A stretch of 64,000 nucleotides of DNA, from NCBI RefSeq assembly GCF_020523625.1, contig NZ_JAJAQH010000003.1, forward strand, positions 124,001 through 188,000, in the 5' to 3' direction. This stretch comes from Methylovorus menthalis. GTDB taxonomy: Bacteria > Pseudomonadota > Gammaproteobacteria > Burkholderiales > Methylophilaceae. The notes under the pieces are model-generated. The model was given only the letters and a program-made list of their open reading frames with translations, made no database searches and had not been told where the DNA came from. The position numbers and the translations under genes are program-made. Below are positions 27,609 through 38,699 of the stretch, piece after piece (position 1 is the stretch's first letter; each line of letters starts with the position of its first letter).

Positions 27609-27641
27609 GGGCGTAAGTGGAGAAATGTGGGTTTTTGTGGG
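27607..27641 (+). promoter_or_regulatory. Four MraZ boxes in 10-bp register
   Basis: GTGGG at 27607, GTGGA at 27617, GTGGG at 27627 and GTGGG at 27637 repeat every 10 bp with no exception. MraZ is known to bind direct TGGGN repeats with 5-bp spacers before mraZ and repress the cluster. The boxes span from the -10 element into the early leader. Confidence 0.85.
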
Positions 27642-27715
27642 AGATTGCTGGCCGAGGCTAAGGGCGGTCAGCAATTTTTCTAACCCGACAATTGGCAAAG
27701 GGGTGTGTGTTTTAA

Positions 27716-28162
27716 ATGTTTCGCGGTGCTACATCATTGAATCTGGATGCCAAGGGCAGATTGGCCGTGCCGGCCAAGCACCGCGATGCCCTGCTGTCCC
27801 AGTGCGCCGGTCATCTGGTGCTGACTGCGCATCCACACCGCTGCCTCCTGTTATACCCCCAGCCCGCCTGGGAGCCCATTCAGGCCAAAATGATGGCCCT
27901 CTCCAGTTTTGATCGTCAGTCCAGCAGCTTACAACGCTTGCTGGTGGGCTTTGCCGAAGATATCGACATGGATAGCGCGGGTCGCCTGCTAGTTTCTCCC
28001 GTGTTGCGCGAGTTTGCTGGTCTGGAAAAACAAGCCATGCTGGTTGGCCAGGGTAGCCATTTTGAGCTTTGGAATATGGATGCCTGGCGAGCTCAGCTGG
28101 AACAGGTGATGGCGGCTGATGAAATGGTGCTGCCTGCCGAGCTGGAAGGTTTCTCTCTGTGA
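27716..28162 (+). CDS. mraZ: Transcriptional regulator MraZ
   Basis: A 148-residue AbrB-fold protein with two tandem MraZ repeats: [25 protein letters not shown] near the start and [29 protein letters not shown] in the middle, each with the DxxGR motif. It binds the four boxes upstream and represses its own cluster. The start at 27716 gives MFRGA; the ribosome site (AAAGGGG) is somewhat distant. The stop overlaps the rsmH GTG. Confidence 0.96.
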   Translation: MFRGATSLNLDAKGRLAVPAKHRDALLSQCAGHLVLTAHPHRCLLLYPQPAWEPIQAKMMALSSFDRQSSSLQRLLVGFAEDIDMDSAGRLLVSPVLREFAGLEKQAMLVGQGSHFELWNMDAWRAQLEQVMAADEMVLPAELEGFSL

Positions 28163-29124
28163 GCGCGCGCTCACAAACCCCCTCCGAAGTCGTTGTGTCT
28201 CCACATGTTTCGGTATTGCTTGAAGAGGCCGTTGCTGCCTTGGCAATCAAGCCTCATGGCATATATATAGACGGCACCTTTGGCCGTGGCGGCCATAGCC
28301 GCAGAATTCTCGAGCAATTGGGCGCCGATGGTCGCCTGCTGGGTCTGGATCGTGATCTGGCTGCCGTTGCTGCAGCCCAGTCCATTCAGGATTCACGTTT
28401 TTCCATACACCATCATCACTTTTCCGAGCTGGGCGAGGTATTGCGCGCTCAGGGCATTCAGCAGGTCGACGGGGTCTTGCTGGATCTTGGAATTTCATCG
28501 CCGCAAATCGACGAAGGCGAGCGCGGTTTCAGTTTCAGATTTGACGGTCCGCTGGACATGCGCATGGATCAAAGCCGTGGGCAAACAGCCGCTGAGTTTC
28601 TGGCGGAAGCGTCCGAGCAACAACTTACGGGGGTAATTAAAGAATATGGTGAAGAACGGTTTGCTAAACAGGTTGCAAGGGCGATTGTTGCGGCACGCAC
28701 AGGGGGGAATGCCCTCACCACTACAGGACAGCTTGCCAAGGTCGTGGCTGGGGCGATCCCCAAAATCGAGCCTGGGCAAGACCCGGCGACGCGCACCTTT
28801 CAAGCTTTACGGATTTTCCTCAATCAGGAGCTTGAGGAGTTGTCGCTAGTTTTACCGCAATGCCTGGATGCTTTGGCACCGGGCGGTCGTCTTGCCGTCA
28901 TCAGCTTTCACTCGCTGGAAGACCGCATCGTGAAACGCTTTGTGCGTAGCGAGCAGGACCGCGACGACTTGCCTGCCAATTTTCCGGTACTGGCGAAAGA
29001 TCTGCCGCAGCCACGCATGATGGCGGTGGGCAAGCCCATCAAGCCAGGTGCTGCTGAAATCAAACGTAACCCGCGCTCACGCAGCGCGGTATTGCGGGTG
29101 GCCGAGCGCACGGCGGTGGCATAA
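28159..29124 (+). CDS. rsmH: 16S rRNA m4C1402 methyltransferase
   Basis: AdoMet-dependent methyltransferase (former MraW) of 321 residues. Visible motifs are [24 protein letters not shown] (AdoMet loop), [39 protein letters not shown], and the C-terminal [17 protein letters not shown] with [15 protein letters not shown]. The start is GTG, overlapping the mraZ stop by four bases. The enzyme methylates N4 of C1402 in the ribosomal decoding centre. Confidence 0.97.
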   Translation: MSARSQTPSEVVVSPHVSVLLEEAVAALAIKPHGIYIDGTFGRGGHSRRILEQLGADGRLLGLDRDLAAVAAAQSIQDSRFSIHHHHFSELGEVLRAQGIQQVDGVLLDLGISSPQIDEGERGFSFRFDGPLDMRMDQSRGQTAAEFLAEASEQQLTGVIKEYGEERFAKQVARAIVAARTGGNALTTTGQLAKVVAGAIPKIEPGQDPATRTFQALRIFLNQELEELSLVLPQCLDALAPGGRLAVISFHSLEDRIVKRFVRSEQDRDDLPANFPVLAKDLPQPRMMAVGKPIKPGAAEIKRNPRSRSAVLRVAERTAVA

Positions 29125-29129
29125 CGATC

Positions 29130-29402
29130 ATGACACGACTCAACCTCATCCTCTTCATGGTACTGATAGTGACGGCACTAGGCGTGATCACGTCCCAGCA
29201 CAAGTCGCGCAAGCTCTATATCGAGTTGCAGCAGCAAGAAGATGCGGCCAAACAGTACGACGTGGAATGGGGGCAGTTGCAGCTGGAGCAAAGTACCTGG
29301 GCCATGCATGCCCGGATTGAGCAGATCGCCAACCAGCGTCTGCATATGCAGGTGCCGGATGCCAAGCGGGTGCAGGTGGTGACGCGAGGTGCCCAGCCAT
29401 GA
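29130..29402 (+). CDS. ftsL: Cell division protein FtsL
   Basis: A 90-residue bitopic membrane protein. One membrane helix (LILFMVLIVTALGVITS) is followed by a leucine-zipper-like coiled coil (ARIEQIANQRLHMQVPDA) in the periplasm. It forms the FtsQLB complex that activates FtsWI. Position between rsmH and ftsI is diagnostic. The stop overlaps the ftsI ATG. Confidence 0.93.
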   Translation: MTRLNLILFMVLIVTALGVITSQHKSRKLYIELQQQEDAAKQYDVEWGQLQLEQSTWAMHARIEQIANQRLHMQVPDAKRVQVVTRGAQP

Positions 29403-31129
29403 GGTCGCGCGTGATACAGCCCGCCGTGATCAAGCTGCCAGCATGGCGCCGTCGCGTATTGTTGATCGTGGTGATGGCCGGGTTTGCCGCATTGCTGGGT
29501 CGCAGTATTTATCTGCAAAGCATGCACAAAGGCTTTCTGCAGAAAGAGGGCGATGCACGTTATAGCCGCTCGATGAAACTGCCAGCCCATCGCGGCATGA
29601 TTACCGATCGCTTCGGCGAGCCCCTTGCCATCAGTACGCCAGTCGAGTCGATCTGGGCGAGCCCGCCTGATGTGCAGGCAACGCCCCAGCAGATCAGCAA
29701 AATGGCGACGCTGCTGAAGATGAAGCCCGCTGAGCTCAACAAAAAACTCGCCAATAATCCGCGCGAGTTTGTCTACATCAAACGCCGCATTCCGCCTGAG
29801 CTGGCCAAGCAAGTCATGCAGGTTGGCGTGCCGGGTGTCTTCATGCAGCGCGAATACCGTCGCTATTATCCTGCTGGCGAAGTCATGGCGCATCTGGTCG
29901 GGTTTACCGGCATCGATGAAAATGGCCAGGAAGGCTTTGAGCTGCGCTATCAGGATTGGCTCTCCGGCAAGTCCGGCAGCCGTCGCGTGATCAAGGACCG
30001 GCAAGGCCATATTGTCGAGGATCTGGAAGCAGTCAAGGTCCCGCAGGATGGCCATGATCTGGTGCTGTCGATAGATCGCAAGATCCAGTATCTGGCCTAC
30101 CGCGAACTGGCGCATGCCGTCGAGCAGTTCAAGGCCAAGGCCGGAGCGGCCATTGTGCTGGATGCACGCACTGGTGAAGTGCTGGCCATGGCCAACCTGC
30201 CAACTTACAACCCCAATAACCCGGTCAATATGGCCGGGCGTTCGCGCAATCGCGCCATCGTCGATACCTTTGAGCCTGGCTCCACCCTCAAGCCATTTAC
30301 CGCCGCGGCAGCACTGGAGTCTGGGCATTTCACGCCAGACACCCATATCCAGACCGCCCCTGGCATTTTGCGTATTGGCCCGGCCACCATTCACGATGCC
30401 CATCCGCAAGGCATGCTGACCGTAGCGCAGGTGATCCAGAAATCCTCCAACGTGGGTTCGGCCAAGATGGCACTGACGCTTGAGCCACAATACCTTTGGG
30501 GTATCTATAACCACATGGGCTTTGGCAGCCCCACGCACATCGGTTTCCCCGGTGAGGCCTCCGGCCGCCTGCGTAACTACAAAAATTGGCGGCCTATCGA
30601 GCAGGCCACCATGTCGTTTGGTCACGGTATCAGCCTCACGCTCTTGCAGCTGGCACGGGCGTATACCGTGTTTGCCAATGATGGCGAGCTGAAACCCGTT
30701 TCATTGCTGAAGTTGAAGGAAACTCCGGTTGGCCAGCAAGTGTTTTCCGCTAAAACGGCGCTCGCGGTGCGCGATATGCTGGAGCTGGTGGTGCAGCCGG
30801 GCGGCACTGCACCGCGTGCGCAGATATCGGGTTACCGCGTGGCCGGCAAGACCGGCACCGCACACAAGCTGGGGCCGGGCGGCTATCTTGCTGACAAATA
30901 TGTTTCCTCATTTGTAGGCTTGGCGCCTGCTTCTAACCCGCGACTGATTATTGCAGTGATGGTGGATGAACCGAGCAGCGGCCAATATTACGGTGGCACA
31001 GTGGCTGCCCCCGTGTTCAGCGCCATCATGGCAGGTGCATTGCGCATGCTGGCTGTACCGCAGGATGCACCCAACGACAATATCGTGATTCCGCCGGAAG
31101 ATGCGCCTGAAATCAAGGAGGTGGTGTAA
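29399..31129 (+). CDS. ftsI: Septal peptidoglycan transpeptidase PBP3
   Basis: Class B penicillin-binding protein of 576 residues that cross-links septal wall with FtsW. A short cytoplasmic start and one membrane helix (VLLIVVMAGFAALLGRSIYL) precede the pedestal domain (RGMITDRFGEPLAISTPV) and the transpeptidase, with S-T-L-K in EPGSTLKPFTA, S-S-N in IQKSSNVGSAKMAL and K-T-G in VAGKTGTAHK. The stop shares one base with the murE ATG. Confidence 0.97.
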   Translation: MRSRVIQPAVIKLPAWRRRVLLIVVMAGFAALLGRSIYLQSMHKGFLQKEGDARYSRSMKLPAHRGMITDRFGEPLAISTPVESIWASPPDVQATPQQISKMATLLKMKPAELNKKLANNPREFVYIKRRIPPELAKQVMQVGVPGVFMQREYRRYYPAGEVMAHLVGFTGIDENGQEGFELRYQDWLSGKSGSRRVIKDRQGHIVEDLEAVKVPQDGHDLVLSIDRKIQYLAYRELAHAVEQFKAKAGAAIVLDARTGEVLAMANLPTYNPNNPVNMAGRSRNRAIVDTFEPGSTLKPFTAAAALESGHFTPDTHIQTAPGILRIGPATIHDAHPQGMLTVAQVIQKSSNVGSAKMALTLEPQYLWGIYNHMGFGSPTHIGFPGEASGRLRNYKNWRPIEQATMSFGHGISLTLLQLARAYTVFANDGELKPVSLLKLKETPVGQQVFSAKTALAVRDMLELVVQPGGTAPRAQISGYRVAGKTGTAHKLGPGGYLADKYVSSFVGLAPASNPRLIIAVMVDEPSSGQYYGGTVAAPVFSAIMAGALRMLAVPQDAPNDNIVIPPEDAPEIKEVV

Positions 31130-32562
31130 TGACCATTCTTGCCTCCCTGCATGATCTTGGCATACGCCCCGGCAGTCTGACCTCTGATAGTCGCAAGGTC
31201 ACCGCAGGCAGTCTTTTTGTCGCTTATCCTGGCGATGCCGCTGATGGGCGAGCCTATATTCCGCAGGCCATCGCCAATGGCGCGGGTGCCGTACTGTGGG
31301 AGGCCGAAGGCTTTAGCTGGCCTGCCGATCTGCAGGCCGTCAATCTGCCAGTCAAAGGCTTGCGCAAGCAGGCTGGCGAAATCGCGGACGAATTTTATGG
31401 TCACCCCTCGCGCGAGTTGTGGATGGTGGGCGTTACCGGTACCAATGGCAAAACCTCCTGCACCCAGTGGCTGGCGCATTGCCTGAATAGCCTGCAGCGC
31501 AAAACCGCTGTCATTGGCACACTGGGTAATGGTTTCCCCGGTCAACTGGCTACCGCCATCAATACCACCCCTGATCCTGTCGTGCTGCATGGCCTGCTGG
31601 CCGAATACCTGACGCAGGGTGCTGTTGCCACCACTATGGAAGTCTCCTCGCATGGGCTGGACCAAGGGCGCGTCAATGGCGTGCATTTTGATATAGCCGT
31701 GTTTACCAATCTCACTCGCGACCATCTGGATTATCACGGCGACATGGATAGCTATGCTGCAGCCAAGCGCCGCTTGATGGAATGGCCTGGCCTCAAGCTT
31801 TCCGTGTTGAACGCAGAGGATGCCTATGGCCTCACCCTCCTGCAGGCGCTACGTGCCGAAGGCCGGCCGGTGCTGAGCTACGGCATGCAAAGCGGCGATG
31901 TGCATTGCACAAGCCTGCATCTGCATGAAACCGGCATGCAATTGTCGGTGGCTACGCCATGGGGGGAAGTCACGCTGGAAGCATCCGTCATGGGGCGTTT
32001 TAACGCTTATAACCTGCTTGCCGTGCTTGCCACCCTGCTGGCGATGGATGTGCCGCTGGAGGCTGCCGCTCAGGCCATCGCCACATTAAAGCCAGTGCCG
32101 GGCCGCATGGAACAATACGGTGGCAATGCCAAGCCGGTGGTGGTGATTGATTACGCCCATACGCCGGATGCCCTGGAAAATGCATTGCAGGCCCTGCGCG
32201 AGCAAACACGCGGCAAGCTCTGGTGCGTATTTGGTTGCGGCGGTGACCGCGATGCAGGCAAGCGGCCGATGATGGGTGCCATTGCCGATCGACTGTCGGA
32301 TCAGGTGGTGGTGACGACCGATAATCCACGCAGCGAAAATCCGGACAGCATCATTGCCGACATTACCGCCAGCATGGGTGGAAATCACCAAATCATTGTG
32401 GACCGCCGTGCTGCGATTACCCACGCCATTGAACACGCAGCACCCGGCGACATGGTGCTGGTGGCTGGCAAGGGACACGAAACTTATCAGGAAATTCAAG
32501 GCATTCGACATGTGTATAGCGATGTCGATGTTGTCACAACATTATTGGGAGCCGTCGCATGA
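31129..32562 (+). CDS. murE: UDP-MurNAc-tripeptide synthetase, meso-DAP adding
   Basis: Mur ligase of 477 residues that adds meso-diaminopimelate to UDP-MurNAc-Ala-Glu. The ATP loop is VTGTNGKTSCTQW; catalytic and substrate regions include TTPDP, EVSSHGLDQGRV and FTNLTRDHLDYHG. The D-N-P-R motif (TTDNPRSENP) that selects meso-diaminopimelate over lysine is present, matching a Gram-negative wall. AAGGAGG precedes the ATG. Confidence 0.97.
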   Translation: MTILASLHDLGIRPGSLTSDSRKVTAGSLFVAYPGDAADGRAYIPQAIANGAGAVLWEAEGFSWPADLQAVNLPVKGLRKQAGEIADEFYGHPSRELWMVGVTGTNGKTSCTQWLAHCLNSLQRKTAVIGTLGNGFPGQLATAINTTPDPVVLHGLLAEYLTQGAVATTMEVSSHGLDQGRVNGVHFDIAVFTNLTRDHLDYHGDMDSYAAAKRRLMEWPGLKLSVLNAEDAYGLTLLQALRAEGRPVLSYGMQSGDVHCTSLHLHETGMQLSVATPWGEVTLEASVMGRFNAYNLLAVLATLLAMDVPLEAAAQAIATLKPVPGRMEQYGGNAKPVVVIDYAHTPDALENALQALREQTRGKLWCVFGCGGDRDAGKRPMMGAIADRLSDQVVVTTDNPRSENPDSIIADITASMGGNHQIIVDRRAAITHAIEHAAPGDMVLVAGKGHETYQEIQGIRHVYSDVDVVTTLLGAVA

Positions 32563-33932
32563 TGCGTTTGTCGGAGTTGGCGGCTGCAGTAGGCGGCGAG
32601 CTGGTGGGGGAAGACGTACTGTTTACCAGCGTCGGAACCGATAGCCGCAATATTGTGCCAGGCCAGCTGTTTATTGCCCTGCGTGGAGAACGGTTTGATG
32701 GTCACGCCTACGTGCTGCAGGCGTTGCAGTCGGGTGCCGCCGCCGCGCTGGTGGCCGAAGCTCAGCCGGGCATGGCGGCTGGTGTCGTGGTCAAGAATAC
32801 GCGCCTTGCACTGGGCCAGCTGGCTGCCGTCTGGCGCAATCGTTTCTCCATTCCGGTGGCGGCGATTACCGGTAGCAATGGCAAAACCACGGTCAAGGAA
32901 ATGGTGGCTTCCATTCTGCGTGCCGAAGCAAGTGACAGCAATGCGGTGCTGGCAACACGTGGCAATCTTAATAATGACATTGGTCTGCCTCTGACTTTGC
33001 TGCGCTTGCGCCCCGCACACAAATACACCGTGGCTGAAATGGGAATGAACCATTTCGGCGAAATCCGCTACCTGAGCCAGCTGGCGCGCCCTACCGTGGC
33101 GCTGGTCAACAATGCTACCAGTGCGCACCTGGGTGGCCTGGGGTCGGTGGAGGGCATTGCCCGCGCCAAGGGCGAAATCTTTGAAGGGCTGGCGCTGGAA
33201 GGTGTCGCCGTCATCAATGCCGACGATCTTTATGCGCCACTGTGGACCGAGCTCGCAGGCGAGCATGACATCCTGACCTTTGGCCTCGCCAAGATGGCGG
33301 ATGTCAGTGCCAATTACGAGCTGCGCGCCGATAGCAGCTATGTCTACATGAAATCGCCAATAGGCGGCATTGCGTTCAATCTGCAAGTGGCGGGTTTGCA
33401 TAATGTGCGCAATGCGCTGGCTGCCAGCACCGTGGCGATTGCCATGGGGGCAAGGCCAGAGTCGATTGCCCAGGGGCTGGAGGCTTTTGATGGCGTCGAT
33501 GGCCGCCTGCAGCACCGTGCCGGCATTGGTCAGGCGCTGGTGATTGATGATACCTACAACGCCAACCCGGCCTCCATGAAGGCCGCGATTGACGTGCTCG
33601 CCGTCCGTCCGGGCAAGCGCCTGCTAGTGCTGGGTGACATGGGGGAGCTGGGCGAAACCGCCGCCGCCATGCATACCGAGATCGGCCAATATGCCCGCGA
33701 AGCTGGCATCAATGGGCTGTATACCCTGGGGGATTTATCCCTGGAAATGAGCAAGGCCTTTGGCGATCCCGCCCATCATTACAAAACACCTGAGCAGCTG
33801 GTGGCGGGGTTATGCCACGAGATGGATGCCAATGCCGTGGTGCTGGTAAAAGGCTCACGCTTCATGCGCATGGAGCGCGTGGTACAGCTGATCGTCAGTG
33901 AACAGAATAATACGAAAGAGGAGGCGCACTAA
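32559..33932 (+). CDS. murF: UDP-MurNAc-tripeptide:D-Ala-D-Ala ligase
   Basis: Mur ligase of 457 residues that attaches D-Ala-D-Ala to complete the pentapeptide. N-terminal DSRNIVPGQLFIALRGERFDGH is the MurF substrate-binding start; the ATP loop is AITGSNGKTTVKEM, followed by TRGNLNNDIGLPLTLLRL and EMGMNHFGEIRYLS. C-terminal DDTYNANPASMKAAIDVL and GDMGELGE are family hallmarks. It overlaps murE by four bases and mraY follows directly. Confidence 0.97.
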   Translation: MMRLSELAAAVGGELVGEDVLFTSVGTDSRNIVPGQLFIALRGERFDGHAYVLQALQSGAAAALVAEAQPGMAAGVVVKNTRLALGQLAAVWRNRFSIPVAAITGSNGKTTVKEMVASILRAEASDSNAVLATRGNLNNDIGLPLTLLRLRPAHKYTVAEMGMNHFGEIRYLSQLARPTVALVNNATSAHLGGLGSVEGIARAKGEIFEGLALEGVAVINADDLYAPLWTELAGEHDILTFGLAKMADVSANYELRADSSYVYMKSPIGGIAFNLQVAGLHNVRNALAASTVAIAMGARPESIAQGLEAFDGVDGRLQHRAGIGQALVIDDTYNANPASMKAAIDVLAVRPGKRLLVLGDMGELGETAAAMHTEIGQYAREAGINGLYTLGDLSLEMSKAFGDPAHHYKTPEQLVAGLCHEMDANAVVLVKGSRFMRMERVVQLIVSEQNNTKEEAH

Positions 33933-35036
33933 ATGTTACTGGAACTTGCCCGTTGGCTGGCTCAGGATGTTCGAGGATTTAATGTCGTCAACTACATTAC
34001 CCTGCGCGCCGTACTAGCGACGCTGACCGCACTGGCCATCTCGTTTATCGTTGGCCCCGGCCTGATTCGCAAACTCACCCACTACAAGGTGGGGCAATCC
34101 GTGCGTGACGATGGCCCGCAGACCCACTTGGTCAAGGCGGGCACGCCTACCATGGGCGGGGCCTTGATTCTGGTGGCGATTGGTATCTCCACCCTGCTGT
34201 GGGCAGACCTGACCAATCGCTTCGTCTGGGTGGTGCTGATCGTCACCATGGGCTTTGGCATCGTCGGCATGGTGGATGACTGGCGCAAAGTCGTGCACCG
34301 CAATCCCAAAGGCCTGTCGGCCAAGGAAAAATACTTCTGGCAGAGTCTGCTGGGGTTTGGTGCAGCGTTCTATTTGTGGCACACGGCGACTATTCCCGCC
34401 GAAACCACGCTGATTCTGCCTTTCTTTAAAACCGTGACCGTGCCTTTGGGTGCTGCCAGTTTTATTGTGCTGACATATCTGGTTATCGTCGGCAGCAGCA
34501 ATGCCGTTAATCTCACCGATGGCCTGGATGGCCTGGCTATCCTGCCTACCGTGCTGGTAGCGGGTGCCTTGGCGATCTTTGCCTATGCCGCAGGTCACCT
34601 CTATTTTTCCAAGTATCTGGGTATTCCCTATATTCCCGGCGCCGGCGAGCTGGCTGTGTTTTGCACCGCCATGGCGGGCGCAGGCCTGGGTTTTCTCTGG
34701 TTTAACGCCTACCCGGCCGAAGTCTTCATGGGCGATGTGGGTGCGCTGGCGCTTGGCGCCGCACTCGGCGTGGTGGCGGTGATTGTGCGCCAGGAAATCG
34801 TGCTGTTCATCATGGGCGGCGTGTTTGTGATGGAAACCCTGTCTGTCGCTGCCCAGGTCACGTACTTCAAATATACGAAAAAACGGTATGGCACTGGCCG
34901 CCGCATCTTCCTCATGGCGCCATTGCATCACCACTATGAACAAAAGGGTTGGAAAGAGACGCAAGTCGTCGTCCGCTTCTGGATCATCACCATGATGCTG
35001 GTGCTGGTTGGCTTATCCACATTGAAACTGCGTTAA
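33933..35036 (+). CDS. mraY: Phospho-MurNAc-pentapeptide transferase MraY
   Basis: Integral membrane enzyme of 367 residues with about ten helices. It links UDP-MurNAc-pentapeptide to undecaprenyl phosphate to give lipid I. Visible motifs: [28 protein letters not shown] with the metal-binding aspartates, [28 protein letters not shown] and [13 protein letters not shown]. It starts immediately after the murF stop. Confidence 0.97.
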   Translation: MLLELARWLAQDVRGFNVVNYITLRAVLATLTALAISFIVGPGLIRKLTHYKVGQSVRDDGPQTHLVKAGTPTMGGALILVAIGISTLLWADLTNRFVWVVLIVTMGFGIVGMVDDWRKVVHRNPKGLSAKEKYFWQSLLGFGAAFYLWHTATIPAETTLILPFFKTVTVPLGAASFIVLTYLVIVGSSNAVNLTDGLDGLAILPTVLVAGALAIFAYAAGHLYFSKYLGIPYIPGAGELAVFCTAMAGAGLGFLWFNAYPAEVFMGDVGALALGAALGVVAVIVRQEIVLFIMGGVFVMETLSVAAQVTYFKYTKKRYGTGRRIFLMAPLHHHYEQKGWKETQVVVRFWIITMMLVLVGLSTLKLR

Positions 35037-35053
35037 GGAAAACGAAGAACATC

Positions 35054-36436
35054 ATGCGGGATCTTGCAGGTAAACAGGTGCTGGTGCTGGGGCTGGGTGA
35101 TACCGGCCTTTCGGCCTTGCGCTGGCTGCGCGGCCAGGGCGCCGTGCTGTCTGTTGCCGACTCCCGTACGACGCCACCCAATCTGGATACGCTCAAGGCG
35201 GAGTTTCCGCAGCTCACGGTGTATACCGGGCCGTTCCGTTCGGCCATGTTCAACGCGGCCGACCTGGTGGTGATCAGCCCCGGCGTGGCGCTGGCCGAGC
35301 CGGAAGTGCAACAGGCACTGGCCAATGGTATTCAGGTGGTGGGCGATGTTGAGCTGTTTGCCCAGTTCCGTCCGCGCAGCAGCAAGGTGATCGCGATTAC
35401 CGGTGCCAATGGCAAAACTACCGTCACCACGCTGGTAGGTGAAATGTGCAAGGCCGCTGGTCTCAAGACTGTGGTGGCAGGCAATATCGGCCTGCCCGTG
35501 CTCGATGCCCTGCGTCAGGTAGAAACTGACGGCGCGCCCGATGTGTATGTACTTGAGCTTTCCAGCTTTCAGCTCGAAACCACGAGCAGTCTTGCCGCCG
35601 ATGCCGCCGCCGTGCTGAACGTGACCGAAGATCATATGGATCGCTACCCCGGCATGCCGGAATATGCCGCCGCCAAGGCGCGCATACTCAAGGGTGCTGG
35701 CGTGCAGGTGCTCAATCGCGAAGATGCCTGGTGCCGCGACATGGCCTTGCCGGATCAGTCGGTGGTGACGTTTGGCCTGAATCTGCCTGTCGAATCCGAT
35801 GCCTATGGCTTGTTGGCATTGCACGATCAACTCTGGCTGGCACAAGGCGCACACCCCATTCTGCATGTGGAAGAACTGCGTATCCCCGGCTTGCACAATG
35901 CGGCCAATGCGCTGGCAGCGCTGGCCCTGTGCCGCGCCATCGGGCTGGATTGGACACCTCTGCAGCATGTGTTGCGTGAGTTCAAGGGCTTGCCACACCG
36001 GGTGGAGTGGGTGGCCGATCTGCATGACATTGCCTTTTATGATGATTCCAAGGGCACCAATGTTGGCGCTACCTGCGCCGCGCTGGCTGGCCTGCCCCGC
36101 AAAGTGGTGCTGATTGCCGGTGGCGATGGCAAGGGGCAGGATTTCAGTCCGCTGCGTGAGCCGGTCGATCAGAATGCGCGCGCTGTGGTGCTGATGGGGC
36201 GCGATGCCGCGCTGATAGAGGCTGCCCTGCAAGGCAGTCCGGTGCCACGCCTGCATGCCGAAAGCATGGAAGATGCCGTGCAGCTGGCCTATGCCGCGGC
36301 TACGCCAGGCGATGCCGTTCTGCTGTCACCCGCTTGCGCCAGCTTCGATATGTTCCGCAACTACGCCCACCGTGCCGAAGTCTTTATCGCTGCTGTGGCT
36401 GATCTGGTGACGCGTCACGAGGAGGTCCAGTCATGA
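35054..36436 (+). CDS. murD: UDP-MurNAc-L-Ala:D-glutamate ligase
   Basis: Mur ligase of 460 residues that adds D-glutamate. The ATG at 35054 gives [21 protein letters not shown], the normal MurD beginning; the open frame reaching back into mraY is not used. The ATP loop is [16 protein letters not shown], followed by [10 protein letters not shown] and [14 protein letters not shown]-terminal [11 protein letters not shown] and [14 protein letters not shown] are typical. The stop overlaps ftsW. Confidence 0.97.
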   Translation: MRDLAGKQVLVLGLGDTGLSALRWLRGQGAVLSVADSRTTPPNLDTLKAEFPQLTVYTGPFRSAMFNAADLVVISPGVALAEPEVQQALANGIQVVGDVELFAQFRPRSSKVIAITGANGKTTVTTLVGEMCKAAGLKTVVAGNIGLPVLDALRQVETDGAPDVYVLELSSFQLETTSSLAADAAAVLNVTEDHMDRYPGMPEYAAAKARILKGAGVQVLNREDAWCRDMALPDQSVVTFGLNLPVESDAYGLLALHDQLWLAQGAHPILHVEELRIPGLHNAANALAALALCRAIGLDWTPLQHVLREFKGLPHRVEWVADLHDIAFYDDSKGTNVGATCAALAGLPRKVVLIAGGDGKGQDFSPLREPVDQNARAVVLMGRDAALIEAALQGSPVPRLHAESMEDAVQLAYAAATPGDAVLLSPACASFDMFRNYAHRAEVFIAAVADLVTRHEEVQS

Positions 36437-37596
36437 TGATCACCCTGGGCAGCCGCGAGCGCTTCAATAGCGCCACCTATGATCAGGGTCTGGTGTGGGT
36501 GACGCTGATCTTGCTGGGCATCGGCCTCGTGATGGTGTATTCCGCCTCCATCGCCTTGGCCGAAGCTGACAAGGCCACCGGCCATCAAACGACCTATTTC
36601 CTGATTCGCCAAGCCGTGTTCATCGCCATCAGCCTGGGAGCAGGGCTAATGGCCTTCCAGATACCCACGGCCATGTGGCAGAAATTGGCGCCTTATCTTT
36701 TCCTGACCGGCATTGCGCTGTTGGTGCTGGTGCTGATTCCCGGAGTGGGCCGTAATGTGAATGGCAGTCAGCGCTGGCTGTCGCTGTTCATCATTAATCT
36801 GCAGCCATCGGAGTTCATGAAGCTGTTTGCTGCCATCTACGTGGCGGATTACACCATCCGCAAATCAGCCGTGATGGATAGCTTTACCAAAGGCTTCCTG
36901 CCCATGGTGTTTGTCATGCTGCTGGTCGGCTGGCTGCTGCTGCGTGAGCCTGATTTCGGTGCGTTTGCCGTCATCGCCGCTATCTCCATCTCCATCCTCT
37001 GGCTGGGGGGCATTAACGGCCGTATTTTTGCCGGTCTGCTGACGCTGTTGCCGATCGCCATCGTCGGCCTGATCTGGAGCTCACCATACCGCCTGCAACG
37101 CGTGATTGGCTTCATGGACCCATGGGCAGACCCGTTCGGCAAGGGGTATCAACTCTCGCATGCGTTGATTGCGTTTGGCCGTGGTGAGTGGTTTGGCGTT
37201 GGCCTGGGTGCCAGCGTGGAAAAACTGCTCTACCTGCCAGAAGCGCATACCGACTTCCTACTCGCCGTGATCGCCGAAGAGCTGGGCTTTGTCGGTGTCA
37301 TGGTCGTGATAGGTCTCTTTGCCTGGCTGATTCTGCGCGCCTTTGGTATTGCCAAAGAAGCTATCGGCAACGAGCGTTACTTCTCCGCCCTGCTGGCGCA
37401 AGGCATAGGCGTATGGATGGGCGTGCAGGGCATCATCAACATGGGCGTGAACATGGGGCTTCTGCCTACCAAAGGCCTGACCCTGCCTCTGCTCTCATTC
37501 GGCGGCAGCGGCATCCTCGCCAACTGCATTGCCCTGGCCGTGCTGCTAAGAATCGACTGGGAGAATAGACGTTTGCAGAAGGGATTGCCAGCATGA
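36433..37596 (+). CDS. ftsW: Septal peptidoglycan glycosyltransferase FtsW
   Basis: SEDS-family polymerase of 387 residues with about ten membrane helices, working with FtsI at the septum. Visible features are [17 protein letters not shown] at the first helix, [29 protein letters not shown] and the C-terminal [23 protein letters not shown] with the conserved PxKGLxLPxxSxGGS pattern. GAGGAGG precedes the ATG pair at 36433/36436. Confidence 0.96.
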   Translation: MMITLGSRERFNSATYDQGLVWVTLILLGIGLVMVYSASIALAEADKATGHQTTYFLIRQAVFIAISLGAGLMAFQIPTAMWQKLAPYLFLTGIALLVLVLIPGVGRNVNGSQRWLSLFIINLQPSEFMKLFAAIYVADYTIRKSAVMDSFTKGFLPMVFVMLLVGWLLLREPDFGAFAVIAAISISILWLGGINGRIFAGLLTLLPIAIVGLIWSSPYRLQRVIGFMDPWADPFGKGYQLSHALIAFGRGEWFGVGLGASVEKLLYLPEAHTDFLLAVIAEELGFVGVMVVIGLFAWLILRAFGIAKEAIGNERYFSALLAQGIGVWMGVQGIINMGVNMGLLPTKGLTLPLLSFGGSGILANCIALAVLLRIDWENRRLQKGLPA

Positions 37597-38699
37597 GCAA
37601 GACGCTCCTGATCATGGCGGCTGGCACGGGCGGGCATGTGATGCCTGGCCTGGCGATTGCTGATGTGATGCAGCGTCGCGGCTGGCAGGTGCACTGGCTG
37701 GGCACGACGCACGGCATGGAAAACCGCCTGGTGCCACCCAGCGGCATTGCCATGACGCGGCTGGATTTTTCCGGGCTGCGCGGCAAGGGCTTGCTGCATA
37801 CCGCCAAGGGTGTATTCAAACTGCTGGCCGCCACGTGGGAAGCCTGCAAGCTGATCAAGCAATTGCAGCCTGCGGCTGTGCTGGGCATGGGCGGCTACGT
37901 GACCGTGCCGGGTGGATGGGCTGCCCGTTTGTGCAAGGTGCCACTGGCGCTGGTGAATGCCGATGCTGCGCTGCTGATGTCGAACCGCGCCCTAGCCAAG
38001 TCAGCCAACCGCATCCTGTTTGGTTTTGAAGGTGGTGAAGGCGGCCTGGGTGGCATGGCTGTTAAGGCGCGTGTGACGGGCAACCCGGTGCGGGCCGCGA
38101 TTGTGGCGATTGCTGCGCCGGAAGAGCGTTATGCCAAACGCCAGGGGCCGCTGCATCTACTGGTGGTGGGCGGCAGTCTGGGCGCGCAAGTGCTGAATGT
38201 GAACCTGCCGCGTGCACTGGCGCTGATTCCCATGGAGCAGCGGCCGGTGGTGACCCATCAGTCTGGGGCAGATCAAGTGGATATGTTGCGTGCCGCTTAT
38301 GCAGCAGCAGGCGTAGTGGCTCAAGTGCTGCCCTTTATTGAAGACATGGCGAAGGCTTATAGCGAAGCGGATGTGCTGGTGTGCCGCGCTGGAGCGATTA
38401 CGGTGAGTGAGCTGGCAGTGGCGGGTGTGCCCTCCATATTGGTGCCGCTGGTGGTGTCGACCACTTCGCACCAGCGCGATAACGCGGCCTGGATGGCAGC
38501 GCAAAGAGCTGCCGTGCATCTGCCGCAGCAGGAAATGACACCGCAACGTCTGGCAAATTTGTTGCAGGAATTGAATCGCACGCGGCTGCTGGAAATGGCG
38601 CTGGCAGCGCGCAGTCTGGGTCGCCCTCAGGCGACCCAGACCATCGCCAATGAACTGGAAAGTATGGCCCTGGCATCCCGGGGCGGAGCTGCGATATGA
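37593..38699 (+). CDS. murG: UDP-GlcNAc:lipid I N-acetylglucosaminyltransferase
   Basis: GT28 glycosyltransferase of 368 residues converting lipid I to lipid II on the inner face of the membrane. Motifs: [55 protein letters not shown] and the donor site [24 protein letters not shown]. Ends in the next start with the usual ATGA overlap. Confidence 0.97.
   Translation: MSKTLLIMAAGTGGHVMPGLAIADVMQRRGWQVHWLGTTHGMENRLVPPSGIAMTRLDFSGLRGKGLLHTAKGVFKLLAATWEACKLIKQLQPAAVLGMGGYVTVPGGWAARLCKVPLALVNADAALLMSNRALAKSANRILFGFEGGEGGLGGMAVKARVTGNPVRAAIVAIAAPEERYAKRQGPLHLLVVGGSLGAQVLNVNLPRALALIPMEQRPVVTHQSGADQVDMLRAAYAAAGVVAQVLPFIEDMAKAYSEADVLVCRAGAITVSELAVAGVPSILVPLVVSTTSHQRDNAAWMAAQRAAVHLPQQEMTPQRLANLLQELNRTRLLEMALAARSLGRPQATQTIANELESMALASRGGAAI

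Noticed and set aside
29216-30625. Minus-strand frame of 469 codons opposite ftsI
   Set aside because: Antisense to ftsI with its intact transpeptidase motifs; no support of its own.
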